From Candidatus Zixiibacteriota bacterium (GTDB lineage: Bacteria > Zixibacteria > MSB-5A5 > JAABVY01): a stretch of DNA of 14,065 bases. Below are positions 13,176 through 14,065 of this stretch, piece by piece. The DNA is taken from the NCBI GenBank assembly GCA_011777135.1, contig JAABVY010000247.1, forward strand, positions 1-14,065. Reading direction: 5' to 3'. The notes below the pieces were generated by a model. The model saw nothing but the letters and a program-made list of their open reading frames with translations. It was not told where the DNA came from and made no database searches. A program made the translations under genes and the position numbers. The first letter of the stretch is position 1. Each line of letters starts with the position of its first letter.

Positions 13176-14065
13176 CTAAAGATCGTCGTAGTTGGGGCCT
13201 TCGCCGCCCTGCGGGATTACCCAGGTGATTATGCCATACGGGTCGGCTATATCACAGGTCTTGCAATGTACGCAGTTGGACGGGTTCAGCTTCAGCTTCT
13301 TCTTGCCGGTCTTTTCGTCCTCCTCCATCTCGTACACAAAGGTCGGACAGAAATGCTGGCAGGGATTGCCATACTCAATTGTACAGCGATTGTTGCAGAT
13401 ATCGTAATCGGCAATCACCAGATGCGGCGGCTGATCCTCCTCATGCTTGGTGCCCGAATAATAAGTGTCGTCAAGTTTATTGAATGTCAGCTCGTTATCG
13501 AATTTGGTCTTCTGGCTGTTGGGATCGACCTCGGTAGTACCGAAATATTCCTTCAGCTTCTTCATATGCTTGTGGTCTTCCTCGACCCTCCAGGGATCAT
13601 TGAATCCCCCGCCGTCGGAAATCATCTGCATGCCGATATGGAACAGCCCTCGATAGATACCATTTTCAAAAGCCTGATGGAAATTGCGCACCGGCCAGAG
13701 CTCATCTTTGATCCATGAATGTTCGACCTTGTCCTCATACGCTTTGAGCTTCTTTTCAGAGAAATCGTCGGCAAGCAACGCCTCGAACATAGTCTCCGCA
13801 GCAAGCATGCCGGACTTTATTGCAAGATGGATGCCTTTCAACCTGCGGGGATTCAAAAATCCGGCCGAGTCACCCGCTATCATGAAACCGTCGCCATAAT
13901 ATTTGGGCATCGAATAATAACCGCCATCCGGGATGGTCTTAGCACCGTAGCGAAGCATCTTGCCACCCTCCAGAATCTTTTTCACAAACGGGTGCTGTTT
14001 GTATTTCTGGAATATGTTGTGCGGATCGGTGAGCGGATTGCGATAGTTCAGGCCTGTTACAAAGC
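13176..14065 (-). CDS. Electron transfer flavoprotein:quinone oxidoreductase, C-terminal part (gene runs off the right edge)
   Basis: About 295 residues are visible, roughly half of the usual 550. The enzyme takes electrons from ETF and passes them through FAD and a 4Fe-4S cluster to membrane quinone, serving fatty-acid and amino-acid oxidation. Marks are NYRNPLTDPHNIFQKYKQHP (about 5-24), the FAD-site loop GDSAGFLNPRRLKGIHLAIK (64-83), and the cluster cysteines C239, C264, C267 and C270, spaced exactly as in the human enzyme. The protein ends in WVIPQGGEGPNYDDL. Three further cysteines (C223, C227 and C235) lie just before C239 in ICNNRCTIEYGNPCQHFC; the human enzyme lacks them. The stop is TAG. 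The start lies beyond the window. Confidence 0.97.
   Translation of the reverse strand, partial: FVTGLNYRNPLTDPHNIFQKYKQHPFVKKILEGGKMLRYGAKTIPDGGYYSMPKYYGDGFMIAGDSAGFLNPRRLKGIHLAIKSGMLAAETMFEALLADDFSEKKLKAYEDKVEHSWIKDELWPVRNFHQAFENGIYRGLFHIGMQMISDGGGFNDPWRVEEDHKHMKKLKEYFGTTEVDPNSQKTKFDNELTFNKLDDTYYSGTKHEEDQPPHLVIADYDICNNRCTIEYGNPCQHFCPTFVYEMEEDEKTGKKKLKLNPSNCVHCKTCDIADPYGIITWVIPQGGEGPNYDDL

Overview
The window looks like a bacterial chromosomal segment, mostly housekeeping genes on the minus strand, with one plus-strand block and a repeat-rich stretch near the right end. Diderm (Gram-negative-type) features are signal-peptide and lipobox proteins and a membrane ETF:quinone oxidoreductase. The signal recognition particle (SRP) RNA is nevertheless the long, Alu-domain type known best from Bacillus. 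I cannot name the phylum; a deep-branching or uncultured lineage seems likely. TAG, TAA and TGA all serve as normal stops here, so the genetic code appears standard.

Left part (1-2622, all minus strand): tRNA-Ala(CGC), large SRP RNA, dnaX, ybaB and recR (cut by the window edge), in transcription order. This is the same gene order as the Bacillus scr-dnaX-yaaK-recR region. dnaX carries a run of ten A on the coding strand just after the clamp-loader domains, and slippage in either direction meets a stop within a few codons. That predicts both a full-length tau and a short gamma product.

Middle part (2658-7281, all minus strand): an EamA/DMT permease, an Rrf2-family regulator with four cysteines that could hold an Fe-S cluster, ribosomal protein L28 (true start a TTG behind a strong Shine-Dalgarno), and valyl-tRNA synthetase with a good sigma-70-like promoter.

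Plus-strand block (7436-10445): mazG, then two adjacent exported, related proteins of unknown function with an almost identically spaced five-cysteine pattern, then an exported two-lobed retropepsin-like aspartic protease homologue. A minus-strand SDR oxidoreductase (10483-11232) converges on it. Its catalytic Tyr is replaced by His.

Right part (11245-13175): two islands of hairpins flank a beta-propeller-like exported protein gene that is interrupted by an in-frame TAG at codon 19. Several hairpins belong to families whose stem arms differ between copies but stay complementary (compensatory changes). Two families occur on both sides of the broken gene in mirrored order. No transposase is visible. 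This is the best candidate in the window for an undescribed element. The window ends in the C-terminal half of an ETF-quinone oxidoreductase with three cysteines beyond the classical 4Fe-4S set.
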